Below, one piece after another: positions 11,062-23,400 of a stretch of 64,000 nt of DNA. A program made the translations under genes and the position numbers. The stretch is from assembly GCF_002775205.1 (NCBI RefSeq), contig NC_036456.1, positions 22,564,968 through 22,628,967 of the forward strand, given 5' to 3'. This stretch comes from Xiphophorus maculatus (lineage: Eukaryota > Chordata > Actinopteri > Cyprinodontiformes > Poeciliidae). The notes under the pieces are model-generated. The model did not search any database. It was not told the origin of the DNA and was given only the letters and a program-made list of their open reading frames with translations. The first letter of the stretch is position 1. Each line of letters begins with the position of its first letter.

Positions 11062-14000
11062 ATGAAGCATCTGAGGATTCTGGCGCCGTTCCTCTTCCTC
11101 TCGCTGATCCGGGATCAGACGGCGAACAGAGATGATGGGAGGCCGACCTGCAGGCGCTGCGACCTCCATCACTCCTGTAACTGCTCCTTCGGTGGGTTCA
11201 CCCATGTTCCCATGGTAACAGACCAAGCACTGAGCCTGGACCTTTCCTTCAACAACATCACCATGGTGACCCAAGATGACCTGATGGGACACTCACGACT
11301 GAGGGCTCTGGATCTCCATGGTAACAATCAAGGGATTCAAACTGAAATAACCAGTAGAGCGTTTCTGAATGCAGACGTTTCTGTCCTGCAGGTAACCGGT
11401 TAGCTGAGATCCATCCGTCAGCGTTCGACTCGCTGTGGAGCCTGGAGGAACTGGATCTGTCTGACAACCAGCTGAAGTTTCTCAACCCCAAGTGGTTCAA
11501 CAAGCTGGAGCCGCTGAAGCATCTCAACCTGATCAACAATCCGTACAGGTGAGGAGGGCAGCTTACGCTTTGACGCAGAGGCGTTTATCCTTTACATTTT
11601 GTGAAGAACCCAAAGCCTTACCACGGGTTCTCAGATGGATGAAGGTCTTTACTTTGAATGGGCCATTTGACCACATGAACATGTTTAAATTGAAACCATC
11701 CCATTGTAGCTCAGGATAAACGTTTAGGGTTGTTGTCCTGTTAGAAGGTGAGCCTCCATGCCAGTCTCCAGTCCTGTGTGCAGCCCAATGCCTGAACAAA
11801 GACCAGGCAAACAAAGACCAGCCACACTCATCACCATTCATGTCCTTCTTGGTCTCCTACAGCTTTCTTGGCTCCCCTTCATTGTTTCTTGGGCTTTCCA
11901 GACTGAGAAGGCTGATGTTTGGAGGTCCAGATCTGAAGGAGCTGAGGAGAGAAGACCTATCAGGAGTCACCCACCTGGAAGAGCTTACTGTTCAGGCCAA
12001 CAATCTGGACCGGTAACCAGACCTCATTTTTCTAGGTTTCCCTTTCTAGCACTGAGATATTGTCAGAGTTTTTTAAAGTGCTCTTGATGAACAGTTCTCC
12101 AAAGGTTCTGGTGATCTTTGTTTTTCATTGGACTTTATTGCTTTTTTGCTTCCCTTTCCTTACATGTCCTGTCCAGCAGTGTGGGAAATTTCAACTAAAA
12201 ACAATAAATTAATAAATAAATGCCAAGCAGTTTATTCATGGAAATAAATAAAAACCAAAGTCCAAACCCTTGATCCACTGTCTTTCCTCTTCCTTTGACT
12301 CTGTCTCCCTGCAGGTATGACGCTGGTACTTTTGGGGACATTTGGCCCCTGGGTCATGTCACCCTCAGTCTTCACGGCCCGTTTTTAACAAACCCTGCGT
12401 TGGCTGCAGCTATGCTCAATGACGTGTCCTACCCTGAAACTCAGCTCACTCTGTCAGACCTCTGTCTGGCTCATAATGTGTCTGTTCAACCTTTTAAAGA
12501 TTCAATCAACATAATCAGGTTTGAAAATAACCTCCATTTTAACTTAAATGGAGCAAAATGTTAATAAAACGTTGATTCTCCTTTGGTTCCTCTCTCCAGA
12601 TATCTGTCTCTCCGTAATGTGTCGCTGTCTGATGACGCATGTGGCTCCCTGCTGGCACTGCTAGATGGAGTCCCGCTCAGATCCCTCTCCCTTGTGGGTT
12701 TAACTCTGACAGGCGAGGGCAGGTAGGAACCCAACCTGTCAGCTGTTCATCACTCTTTTAGTCAAACTTTATCCATCCATCCATTGTGTGTACCCAGTTA
12801 TCCTTGAAAGTTTGTAGAGTTTATAGAGTCCATCTTCAGCAGTCGCTGAGCAAGAGTCTTTCCCAGCAACACAGACATAAAGAGCAAACAATCATCCACA
12901 AACACATAACTAATGGCAATTTAGAGACACCAGTTAACCTGAAGATTCAAGGTACTCTTACTGGGTTACCTCAAAACATTAATACTAATTCCAATCAGGC
13001 GAAACATCTGATGAGACTAATAATGGATGAATAACTTTGACCTTGACTGTTCTTCCAAACCTGAGTATTTAGTATTTAATGTGGCTAAAGCCTTTCCTGA
13101 CTTTGCGCTAGGTGGGTAGCGGCTAAGCAGACAGATCTGAGCAGCATGGACGAGTTCTTTGCCAGTGACGTCATAATTTTAGACATTTTGAAGTTTGCCA
13201 TGGATTCAGAAATACAGTATCTGGTGCAACACCAGAAGAAGCTCTCCATTATTAACTCAAAGGTAAAAATCACACTTCACATACAAAACATCTGCCTGCA
13301 TGGTGGTAATGTGAATCAGGCTATGATGCTTTTTATTCTTAAATCATAGTTTGATCAATAGGCAAATAATTTTTCATCTCCTTCATGTCATTCATGTTAA
13401 CCAAACAGCATTTTATTTTAAATTCATAATTTTCTATCATTGTGAGAAGAGTTCTGTATTTTCGTGTGGTAACATTGCAAATCACATTAAAATAAATCTC
13501 AGAAAATAAGAAATGTTTTCCTCACAGATCTGTTCTCATTTTACTTTCAGGTGTTCCTGTTATCCTGTTACATAACCAAGAAGATGGTGAACACATTATA
13601 CTTGGATGTGTCCGATAACCTGCTAACAGACCTGACTCTGTCTTACATGCTGTGTGACAACGACGAAACTCTCCAGGAGCTCCGAGTTTTAAACATGAGC
13701 GGAAACCTTCTGAAGGTGTCAGCGTTAAACCTGAGGTACAATTTGTGTAAAATTGCTCAGCGCGCCAACTGTTGAACGTTTGTCTACTTAGTCTTTGTCC
13801 ACGTTGAGTCGTCTGGTCACCAAGCTCACCAAGCTCACCCAGCTGGATGTTAGCAGAACCAGCTACAGATCCATGCCCACCAGTTGCTCCTGGCCGTCCA
13901 CCCTGAGGTACCTCAACATCTCCCGGGCTAAGCTAACCATCGTCACTCCCTGTCTTCCAAAATCTCTGGAGGTACAGAGTCTGGGTCAAAGACCAGAAAA

Positions 14001-15585
14001 CCTTCCCATTGAAAAGATGCTTTCTATTTACCTCCCTCTTGGTTCTTTAAAGGTGTTGGATTTAAGCTATAATGATCTCAAAGAATTTGTGTTGACATTG
14101 CCAATTCTGAGAGAGCTCCATCTTTCTGGAAACAAGTTCCTGAGGTTACCAGCAGGGGGCCCATACCCCAATCTGCAAACACTCATGATACAGGTAAAAA
14201 CCAATCCCATTCATCACGTTGTGTCTCTGTGTTCTCCATGCTGATCCATTTTGGTTCTGTACATTACAGTCAAACACCTTGAACATGTTCAGCCTTTCAG
14301 ACCTTCAATCATACAGACGACTTGAGAACCTCGAGGCGGGACACAACAAGTTTGTTTGCTCCTGTGGATTCGTCACATTCCTCCGCTCACAACTAACAGG
14401 AAGTGGAGATGTGAAAATAACAGATAAACATCAGACCTATGTCTGTGACTCCCCTCTCTACCTGCAGGGGGAGGCAGTGAGTCACGTTAGCCTCTCCATC
14501 ATCCAGTGCCAGCCAGTTTTGTTTGTGTCTGTTAGCTGTGGGGTCGCACTGCTTCTTGGGATACTAGTTGCAGGCCTGCTTTGGCGATGCCACGCATTCT
14601 GGTTCCTGAAGATGACCTGGGCCTGGCTCAAGGCCACGAGAAGTTCCCAACGACGACGGCGAAACAGAAACACGGAGGAGTCAGATCCATTGCTGTCCTT
14701 TGATGCATTTGTTTCCTACAGTGAAGAAGATGCCAGCTGGGTGGAAAACTTTCTGGTACCTGAGATGGAGGAGCCAAGGTAACCGTTAAAGGTCTTTCTT
14801 TGCAATGGTGCTTTCTTGACTGTTGGCTGTTTCCACGTTGCTTTGGCTCTTGTATCCTAAATCAACTGAATGGGTCCATGTAAATTATGATTTATCGTAA
14901 TGGTTCAGACACCTTCACTAAAAAAGTAACAATAGGAAGTCTGTCAGTGAACAAAGTCATACTGGTGTGATACTGAAGCAATAGGATGTATGAAGCTGCA
15001 ACAAATACCGTTCCAAATTTTCCTAGGTGAGCTCCTTCGATCTCACCATGAAGTTCAAAATGCCAAACAAGGGGTCTCCAACCATATATTTACAAGTTTT
15101 TTTTATTTCCCCTGGTCAATGGGCTTATTGTTCAAATTATATTAATAATAAAAGACATAAAATGACCTGGATTCTTATCTGGTTACAGCGACTCAGACTC
15201 AGAGAGTCCAACATCCCCGTTGACTCTCTGTCTCCACAAGCGAGACTTCCTTCCTGGACACTGGATCATGGACAACATCATGAGCGCCATCGAACGCAGT
15301 CGTCGTACTGTCTTCGTCCTCTCCGAGAACTTCGTCCAGTCCGACTGGTGCCGCTATGAACTGGACTTCTCCCACTTCTGGCTGTTTGAGGCCGGCGGAG
15401 ACGCTGCCATTTTGATTCTGCTGGAGCCGCTGTCCAAGGACGACGTCCCCAAACGTTTCTGCAAACTGCGCAAACTCATGAGCTCCACCACCTACCTGGA
15501 GTGGCCTCAAGAGGAGGAGAGGAGGCCGGAGTTCTGGAGGAGTCTCCGCAACGCTCTGAGAGGAGACAATGAGCAGGAGAACTAA
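11062..15585 (+). CDS. tlr2: Toll-like receptor 2, tandem copy 2 (11 coding exons, 811 aa)
   Basis: Second intact TLR2, same orientation, about 2.5 kb downstream of copy 1. Coding exons: 11062-11320, 11392-11548, 11863-12012, 12315-12518, 12600-12722, 13112-13262, 13551-13715, 13792-13971, 14053-14193, 14270-14778, 15189-15585. They sum to 2436 nt, and most exons equal their copy-1 counterparts in length and phase. The order is signal peptide ([15 protein letters not shown]), LRRs, LRR-CT (KFVCSCGF), membrane span ([20 protein letters not shown]) and TIR. The TIR keeps [12 protein letters not shown], close to the human TLR2 RDFIPGKWIIDN BB-loop region. The C-terminus reads GDNEQEN, four residues past where copy 1 stops. 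Middle LRR exons differ clearly from copy 1, while exon 1-2 parts and the last exon are almost identical in DNA. The two copies could have different ligand ranges with one signalling output (inference). Confidence 0.93.
12768..13030. repeat. Degraded teleost repeat in tlr2 copy-2 intron 5
   Basis: Starts with CCATCCATCCA and ends AATGGATGAATAA. Inside it has the wording GGCAATTTAGAGACACCAGT, typical of a common teleost dispersed repeat. Boundaries are approximate. Confidence 0.5.
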
Positions 15586-15646
15586 CAGATAAAAAACTAA
15601 AGAGAAAGAGAAGAACTTGTACCTACTGTCAGTCGACAATGTACCT

Positions 15647-15652
15647 AATAAA
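15647..15652 (+). terminator. Poly(A) signal of tlr2 copy 2
   Basis: AATAAA about 60 bases after the stop codon; a short 3' UTR is implied. Confidence 0.6.
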
Positions 15653-16408
15653 GACCGAGATGGATTGCTGCTTGTTGGTCTGTACTAATTTCATGCAAAT
15701 TGTAAAAAATATCCCAAAAAAATCCATGCATATTAGATTTTTAGTTTAGTTTAGTTTCTCTTGCTTGTGAATTGACTTGTGGTTTAGGACTAGAGATATA
15801 AATCTCCAAAGTCAAGATTTATCTGTGGGCAAAATGGGTCAAAACACTAACTTACCTGAATCTGACAAGTCTAAGTTGAAGAAATAATGCGGAAATTAAC
15901 TTCTAAATATTTGAAACGTGAAGATATGAATAATTTGACCTTCTGCTGCTGATTGGACCTTAAGGTGTTTTTATCATAGAAACCAAATAATGACAGAATA
16001 TCAGTAGGTACAGAGTAAATCATTTAATAGGAACTCAACACGGAAATTGACATCAAAGCAGTGAATGTTTGAAATGTTGTTCAAAAACAAAACACAAAGT
16101 TTAACAATTGTAGAAACTGAAGAACCACTGAATGAAATGGTGTAAAATAAAACAATAAAAATACCATACCACAAAAAGCAGTAAAAATAAATAAATAAAA
16201 CAAACTGAAAGTATAAATAAACATGGAAGGAAGCCATTTTAATTTCATGAATAAGTTACTCTAGTCCTGCACATAAAACTGCCTCCCTGTTTGGAGCAGG
16301 AAGCAGCTCTGCGTTGAGTGAAGATGAAAAAACAATAGAAAACCAATTCAAAGTACAGAAAACTGATGAGTCATAATTTTATTGACCTGATATGTTCCTC
16401 GCTTTACT

Positions 16409-17140
16409 AAGATAAGATAAGATTTATTTGTCATTGTCATCAACAGATTACGAGACTGAGATTTGCTCGACTCGAGTTAAGATGCAGGTTATGTGTATAT
16501 ACATAATATACAAAGATAAAGAAATAAGTAGTACAAAATGAGAAATAAATTTTAACAAAGTGGTGTCAAGAGCAGAAGTTCTTATGCCTTTGAATTTAGT
16601 GCCATGATTGCCATCGGGTAAAAACTGTTTTTAGGCGACTTGTCCTGGTTTTTATTGCTCTGTATCTCTTGCCTGATGGCAGCAGCTGGAAGAGACCATG
16701 GCCAGGGTGTGAAGAGTCATTTAAAATGTCCAAAACTTTCTTGTGGAGCCTGGAAGTGTAAATCTGTTCCATAGTGGGGAGGAGGCAGCCTATGGTTCTC
16801 TCTGCTGCCCTAACAACCCTCTGGAGCGCCTTCTTGTCCGCGGATGTGCTGCTGCCGTACCAGACACACAGACCGTACGTGAGCACACTCTCTATGGAGC
16901 AGTGATAGAAGGCCTGCAGCAGGTCTGAGGGGAGACGGTTCTTCTTGAGTATTCTCAGAAAGTACAGTCTCTGCTGTGCCTTCTTCAACAGCTCCTTGGT
17001 GTTGGTGCTCCAGGTTAGCTTGTCCTCCAACTCCATGCCCAGAAACCTGAACACTGGGACCCTCTCCACACAGGTCCCACTGATGGTGAGAGGCTGGATG
17101 TCCGTTTTGTTCTTCCTGAAGTCGATCACCAGTTGATCTA
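16409..17140 (-). mobile_element. 5'-truncated L2/Rex1-like LINE (reverse transcriptase C-terminal part)
   Basis: The minus-strand reading frame (stop at 16596) encodes the C-terminal part of a non-LTR reverse transcriptase ORF2. It has the VFRFLGMELEDKLTW block, the ESVLTYGLCVWYG block and the terminal HPGHGLFQLLPSGKRYR motif seen in teleost L2/Rex1-type elements. Similarity to the family starts near VIDFRKNKTD, so the element is 5'-truncated at roughly 17140. The 3' end carries short TTATC-type units (GATAAGATAAGATTTATTTG on the plus strand), normal for this clade. The surviving part is open, which suggests a fairly recent insertion. It lies between tlr2 copy 2 and the first FAM111-like gene. 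Confidence 0.8.
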
Positions 17141-17672
17141 CTAATGATCCTGTGGGAAACCATACCAAATATTGGAGACATGAATGATTCCTGGATGTTT
17201 CTCCTGGATTGGGATCATCTGGACCCATTATTAAAGCACACTGACAGGCAGGCTGTGGGTTTGGCTGTAGATAATTACCATATAGTATGTAAAACATTCA
17301 TCAGATTGAATGATTTACATAATAACTGTAAAACATTTATTATGTAAAGAGATTTTTTTCCTCTGGAATTGAAAAAAAAACCCCATCATTGTTAGGGACA
17401 CACTGATTGCAGTTTTCTGGCTGATTGTCAACCACAAAAAAAGCCTAACCTGGTGATTCCAGTTTTGGTCAATATCGATTTTTGGTGGATGAAAAGTCAC
17501 TGGAGATTATTTCAGACATGATTGGTATGAGTTGGCCCTCTGTCATGGCAGAGCAAAAGAGGAGAGTGGCAGATTTTTAGACCATAAAGGTCGCTCATGA
17601 GATGGGAGTCGCCTCAATAAGAAATATTGTGATGTTTAATATGAGATCTCATACAACAAGACCTTTCCACTC

Positions 17673-20417
17673 CTACTCAGGACTGAACATCAACCTTGTA
17701 AGGTAATCATTATCAGATACTTCCTCCCTAATTCTTTCCAGCAGCTGCTTTTCTCCTCTTTTCCTTAGATTGCTCACAAACTTTTTAAATATTGTGAGCG
17801 AAGGGATGGCATACTCGATGACACCGTTTTTAAACTCTGGAAACCCGTAGTCATACCCTCCAGTGTGCAGCCCAATAACTTGGCCATGTCCATCAATAAC
17901 TGGAGAACCAGATGTTCCACCATACATGGGACAACGGTAGGTTATGACCTGTTTTTCTCTTATTCCACTTTTCATTATGTCACCAATGCCTTGATTCGTG
18001 ATTATTTGTTTGATTGACATCTGGGTGATAATCAAGTCTTTGTATTGAGCTAAATGATCATTTACAGCTTGCTCCCTGTTTTCTACATCGACAATAGTTG
18101 TGTGTTTGGTGGTCTTCTTTCTCCCTGCAGGGAACCCAATAGACCCGACTCTACCGCTCTTCGGCACTGGACCGAGTCTCTTAAGGAGTCCTGGTGGAAA
18201 CTTTACTTTCTCTGCTGTTGGGTCCTCAGGTATGAGCTTAAATATGGCGTAATCCAGCTCTTCATTAATGTCAAGAAATATTTTCTCCACAGTGTATGAC
18301 AGGTTCACAGTTTCTAGTTCAAAATCAACAGAAACTTTTATGTCATCCAGCAACTTTCTTCCAACCAGACAACCTTTGAACAGATGTGCATTTGTCCAGA
18401 TGAGGCTGCCCAACCACACGGAGCCTGTTCCCTGGGAAACACCATGCACAACAATTTTGCAAACAGATTCCTCTCTTTCTTTCAGGAGACTTAGAAACTC
18501 TTCGTCACTCAGGTTTGGTGCTTCCAGTTTACAATCACCTAGACGTTTATAGATAACCATTGCTTCAAACTGGCGGCCTGGTGGCTCATCTGCCTTCGGT
18601 TCAACTCTTCCCCTCTCACTCTCTACATCGTTCTTTACTTGTATATTTGTTGGAGAATGTGCTTTATATATGTTTGGAAAATACATGTTAACACTATTTC
18701 TGGATGGAGAGATGGACTCTGGACTTTTTTCAGACCGCTGTGCATTCAGGTCTCGTTTCAAACCCTCCTCTTCTGTCATCCTCTCCTTCTTCTTAACACC
18801 GGGGTTCACTGGATGTGGTCGAGGATTGTCCAGCTGAAAAATCACACTTAGATTCATTTCCAGGCTACATATTAAATCTTCCTTTGCTTCCCTTTCTACT
18901 CACCGGACACCTGCTGCCATTGGAGTCGTTGGTTCCCAGAGGAGTCTTTGTTTGACTCTGCAACACATTGCAGGTCTTAGATTATTGGTAGCAAGTACAC
19001 TTTAAAACATTTGAGCCTCAGTCTGTTGTGTCTATGAACTTCTATTTTTTAAGTGAAAAAAATCATGCAAGTTTTATATTTTGAACTTAAATGTGTGAGT
19101 TTGTGTTACAGTGGTAAGTGGTGTTAACTATTAATCTTGTGATTGATCCAAGAATTCAATAAACGAGTGTTTTTAAGTAAAAACTTAAAATATTTAATAA
19201 TACTTAATAATTAAATAATCACTAATTTCAGCCTCAAATGTAAAATACTTGCTGTAATATTTTAAGCATGACATTTTTAGGGTGGATTTAAGTGACTAAA
19301 GAAATGCATCACACATTGTCTCCCAGATGGAGGAGCCCTGTTTGAAACCTGGCAACGTTGTCACTACATTTAGAGATTTTTAGACTATTCTGGTGTTTAA
19401 CTTTCAGTAAAGTCACAAGAAACAAATCAAACAAATTTTTTTCTGTGTTATTGGAGAGTTTGGCGACACCTGAAAGCACCACGTGCTCAGCAGTAACTGT
19501 CCTGACTATATTTCCCAGGGTGCTTAGGGGCATGTTTTTGTATCCTGTGTTGCACTATGAGTGAACGTTATTAAGGCAAATAATAATTTTACGTATCTGT
19601 ATGTTTGCAAAACAATGTTTAGACAACTTGTTTGATTAAGTTAACGAACTTTAACCTCTGAGTTTAATCAAAAACAATTTTCTAGTCAACTTGCATTTTC
19701 AGATGATTTTTAGAGTGTGGGGTTAAAGTTAGATCTGAGTAATAATTATAAATGATGATTTTTAACAATGTAAGTTTGTCTTCAAAACAGTGACGTGTTT
19801 ACAGTAGTGATGGAGAGGCGGTTCTTGGCTAACTAAAAACCTGAAAGCTCCCAAATGGTTCCTCTGATTTTGTTGCATAAATTACTAATGAAAATCGTCC
19901 AGTTTGAGATTTTTCTCTCTCTCTCTCCTGGGATGTAGTGCTGTGTTTGTAGCTCCTCCCACTCAGTGCAGACACACTGAGGTCACTGAGGTCACTGAGG
20001 AGACAGTTGTTGATCTAAATGGAGGCAGAAAAATCTTCAGTATCTTCTGAACCTGCAGCTCACCTGGACACCTGGAAATACGCTCCGTTTTTTCTTAGGT
20101 GGACTGGAGACGTCAACTTGTTTGACCTGATGAACAGAACAAAATATTAAAAAATAATAATTACCAACATGTGCAGCTGCTCATTAATCCTATACAAGAT
20201 GCAGACATTTATTTTACAAATGCTAAGCAATGATGACTGAACAACCAAAGTCTTACTAACATTTTCTTTGTCACAATCGGTCTTGTTGTCCGTTTTGTTT
20301 TTTGTTCGCTTTCTTTTGGCTGATGTCTTCATCTGTCAACACAAAAGTAAAATTAGGATCAAAAACTGAAATATAAGTAACTTCAATAAAAGTTTTTAGT
20401 GGACAGGGACTCACCAT
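17673..20417 (-). CDS. FAM111-like trypsin-like serine protease, short form (about 450 aa)
   Basis: Model on the minus strand: start ATG 20415-20417 directly at a donor (or Met at 20330-20332 in the next exon), then 20261-20332, 20064-20126, 18904-18957 and 17673-18833. All joins are phase 0 and open. The last exon holds a protease domain of the FAM111A/B family. Catalytic residues are His in WTNAHLF (about 214), Asp in ELDYAIF (about 258) and Ser in GGTSGSPV (about 374), and the oxyanion-loop glycines are present, so activity is plausible. The N-terminus is basic, with nuclear-signal-like KRKRTKNK and PPKKKR. It lacks the roughly 200-residue region before the protease that its neighbour shares with human FAM111A. 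Vertebrate FAM111A acts at replication forks and restricts some DNA viruses; the role here is inferred. The first-exon choice is the weakest part. Confidence 0.75.
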
Positions 20418-23400
20418 GTTGTTGTGAGCAAACAGCTCTTGTGGTTGTAAATCCTGTAGCTAAGAAGTTGATGTGCTTTGCAACTAGAACAGTAAAGATC
20501 AACATCCAGGTCAAAGGGCGTTTTATCACATCTGTTGCAGGGTTAAGCTAACACTCCGTTTTTATTCTAAGCCTGTTCTGAACAGTGCAAGCAGCATTAA
20601 CCAAATCAGAAGAGCATCAGGGTAAGATTTGCACACATTTTTACAATGTGGCATAAAATGATAGAAAAACATTGTATAAACTATCAGGACCAGGAATCTC
20701 TTCAGGTCCTCTGCAGGCTTTAGACCTTTTCCATAACTGGATATCTGAGAATCCAAATAGATTTTTATACAATTTGCTTTTCATCGACACATAAATTCTG
20801 TTTAATATCACTAAAAATGTGGCTTACTGCTCCAAATGTTGCTCAATATAGCAAGAAAGTTGTTGAGTTGGACACAGTGGGGTCACTAATGTTAACCGTA
20901 AACATGCAGACATAACCTGAGGGCCGGTCTGTCAGTCAAACCTTTCTCACTGGACAGCAACAGAGGACAGTGGTTGATTCTTAGAGCTTTGCCAAGCCAG
21001 ATAAGATCGGTGGATAAGATCAGCTTCACATGTAAAAATCCACCGATCACTGATCTTCCAAAATGAAGGAAATCGGCACCAATAAATCTGCTGGCTGATA
21101 AATCGATGCACCTCTAGTCTGCAACAAATAATGCGACGCTGATGTCACATATGTGACCATTGGCACTGATTTTCCATACAGTGGAGGAAAGATGGCTGCT
21201 ATAGAGAAGTTCTGTTTTTTTACGTTTGTTCAGATGCTTTTTGTTTGTTAGTTTTTACAAGCCCTACTGCTCCAACATGGCGAGTTGCAGAGAAAGAGTG
21301 GCTGGAAATCAGCTGTTTTAAACCAGCTATCCCTCCCAATATGGAGACACAATGCGGTTCAAGCTGCACATGCTTACAGAGACAATGTTGATTCCCAGTT
21401 GTCTTGTGTTTTAACCTTACATTTTAACATGCTATTTAAAAGTAGCTCATCCTCTCTATCTGTCCACACAAACGAACCTCGGGACGCCATTTTTAATCCC
21501 TAACAGGAAGTAGTGGTTAGGCTGTTACCCCAGCAACCTGACCTGCATAAGTGGAAGATGATGGATGGATGGACTTGATGTACAGAACTTGAACTTTGTT
21601 GTTTTTGGGACAAATTTGCTGCTGATGTAAGGCAAACATAACAGCCCCACCGGATTTCCCATAATCTTGACATTAAACTTGACTTTAATTCACCTTTTTC
21701 AAATTTTCACACAGGTGAGTGTTAAAGAACTTAAATCAGTTGCAAATATGTAACAAATGTTACAATATTCATACATAATAATGAGCTTCTAAGCTCTTCC
21801 TGCTAAAAGCAGCAAACTTTAAAACACTGTTCAGTGTTTTCACCAAACCAGCAAGCAAATGATGAGTTTATCTTACATGTAATCAGCTCTTATACAGACA
21901 TAACGTAGCTTGTAATTATTCTGTTATAAACATCTTGCACTTACTGGGACTTTGCTGCAGAGTTGCATCATGCACTAAAAAGAAATGAAGTAAAAACCAG
22001 ACAAACTTACAAGTCTAAGTTGAAGATGGAGAGAAAAGATCACAGATGGCCTTTAAGTGAAATAAACGGAGGATAAAATAGTTTAAATGCGTTTAGTTGT
22101 GCAGCAGAACCGCGGCGCGTTTTGCTCCGCTCTCACTTCCTCTCACTTCCTCTCTCTATCACACTCTCTGTCGACAGATCTGAAGGTAGAGAAAATGGCG
22201 CGAAATGTGCTACCTTCAGGTGCAGCTGGGAATTAACCGTTTCGCCCTTCAATCACAGGAAAATTTAGGGTTAAACACCAGAGCTCTGTATTCCTGCATT
22301 TCACTTTTCTTGTTAAAATGTCGCCTGCTGCTCTCTGTTGATTTAGCAGCCACGTCATATATTAATGTTGTGATTGTAAATCTTCATATTGTCACGTTTC
22401 ATGACGGCCCTGAACTTCATCACAGCGAATCGCAGACATTTAAGTCTTGCAGAGGCGTGCTTAAACTTGTGCTAAAATAAACGGAGTCATAAACTCAGAA
22501 ATTAATAATGGTGGGTGTTTCTTCAAGTAATTCACTTTAAAACAGATAAAATTTATATTAATTCATTAAAAAACACCACTTAGTTCATAAAACACAGCTT
22601 TAAGTCTTAAGATCTTTATGATGTTTTTTTTTTCTAGCAGCCCTTAAAATGTTTATTATTGTTATTATTATTAGTTCCAGCAAAACTCAAAAATACGATT
22701 TTAATTCATTTTATTTTTCATTTTTAAAACGTACCTGTTAGTTAAACACATCGTTAGTCATTTATCAGGATAATTGACACAATATGTAATTTGCAGCAGC
22801 ACCAATACAGCCTCATTCTCAGACATTAACCTGTTTATATCTTCTATAACAGGTATAAATGTCATAAACCCAGAACCTTAGGTTTTAATGTACTTCACTT
22901 ATTTTGTGGCCTTCTACTTTCTTCTCTCCGTTGTAATAATAAATTATGTTTTTGGTTTTTTTTTAAGAAATAATCGCTAAACTTTACGCAAAAACTATCT
23001 TCTAATTCCAGCAGGTTTTCCGCTCACCTGCAGTATAACTATTTTTTTTTGCAGTGTGCAGCTTTGTCCACTTGATGGCGCCGTTGAGTCGAAGCTATTT
23101 CTTGATAAAGTGGAATGAAAAATCTCAACTGTTTCTTAAAGGTTCTGATATTTTCTGTTGTTTTGTTCTGCAGGATTTGAAAAACGTCAAGAATGACTGG
23201 AAGGTATTATTACACTTATCTGGACGTTTTATATGAAATTTAGATTATATGAAAGAAAAAAAACACACCATAATTTCTCCTAAGAGAAATAAGAGCAGCT
23301 ATCTTCTATGTTGGATTGTTTTCTGAGGAAAGTGACCTGCTGCACCTGTTACCTTCTGTTTGCTTGTATTGCAACACCTGAACACATGAAGCTTTTAGCA

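Noticed and set aside
17144-17500. N-terminal extension of the LINE frame and small plus-strand frames
   Set aside because: The open frame upstream of about 17140 does not look like reverse transcriptase; chance fusion past the truncation point.
17387-21118. A single large hAT element enclosing the short FAM111-like gene
   Set aside because: Sequences near 17387 and 21118 look like hAT ends (TGATTGCAG..., ATCGATGCACC...), but they match poorly and no shared 8-bp duplication was found. More likely two separate relics.
22105-22480. Gene starting near the GC-rich patch at 22.1 kb (ATGGCG at 22195)
   Set aside because: No domain, no convincing downstream exons; only a possible promoter-like patch.
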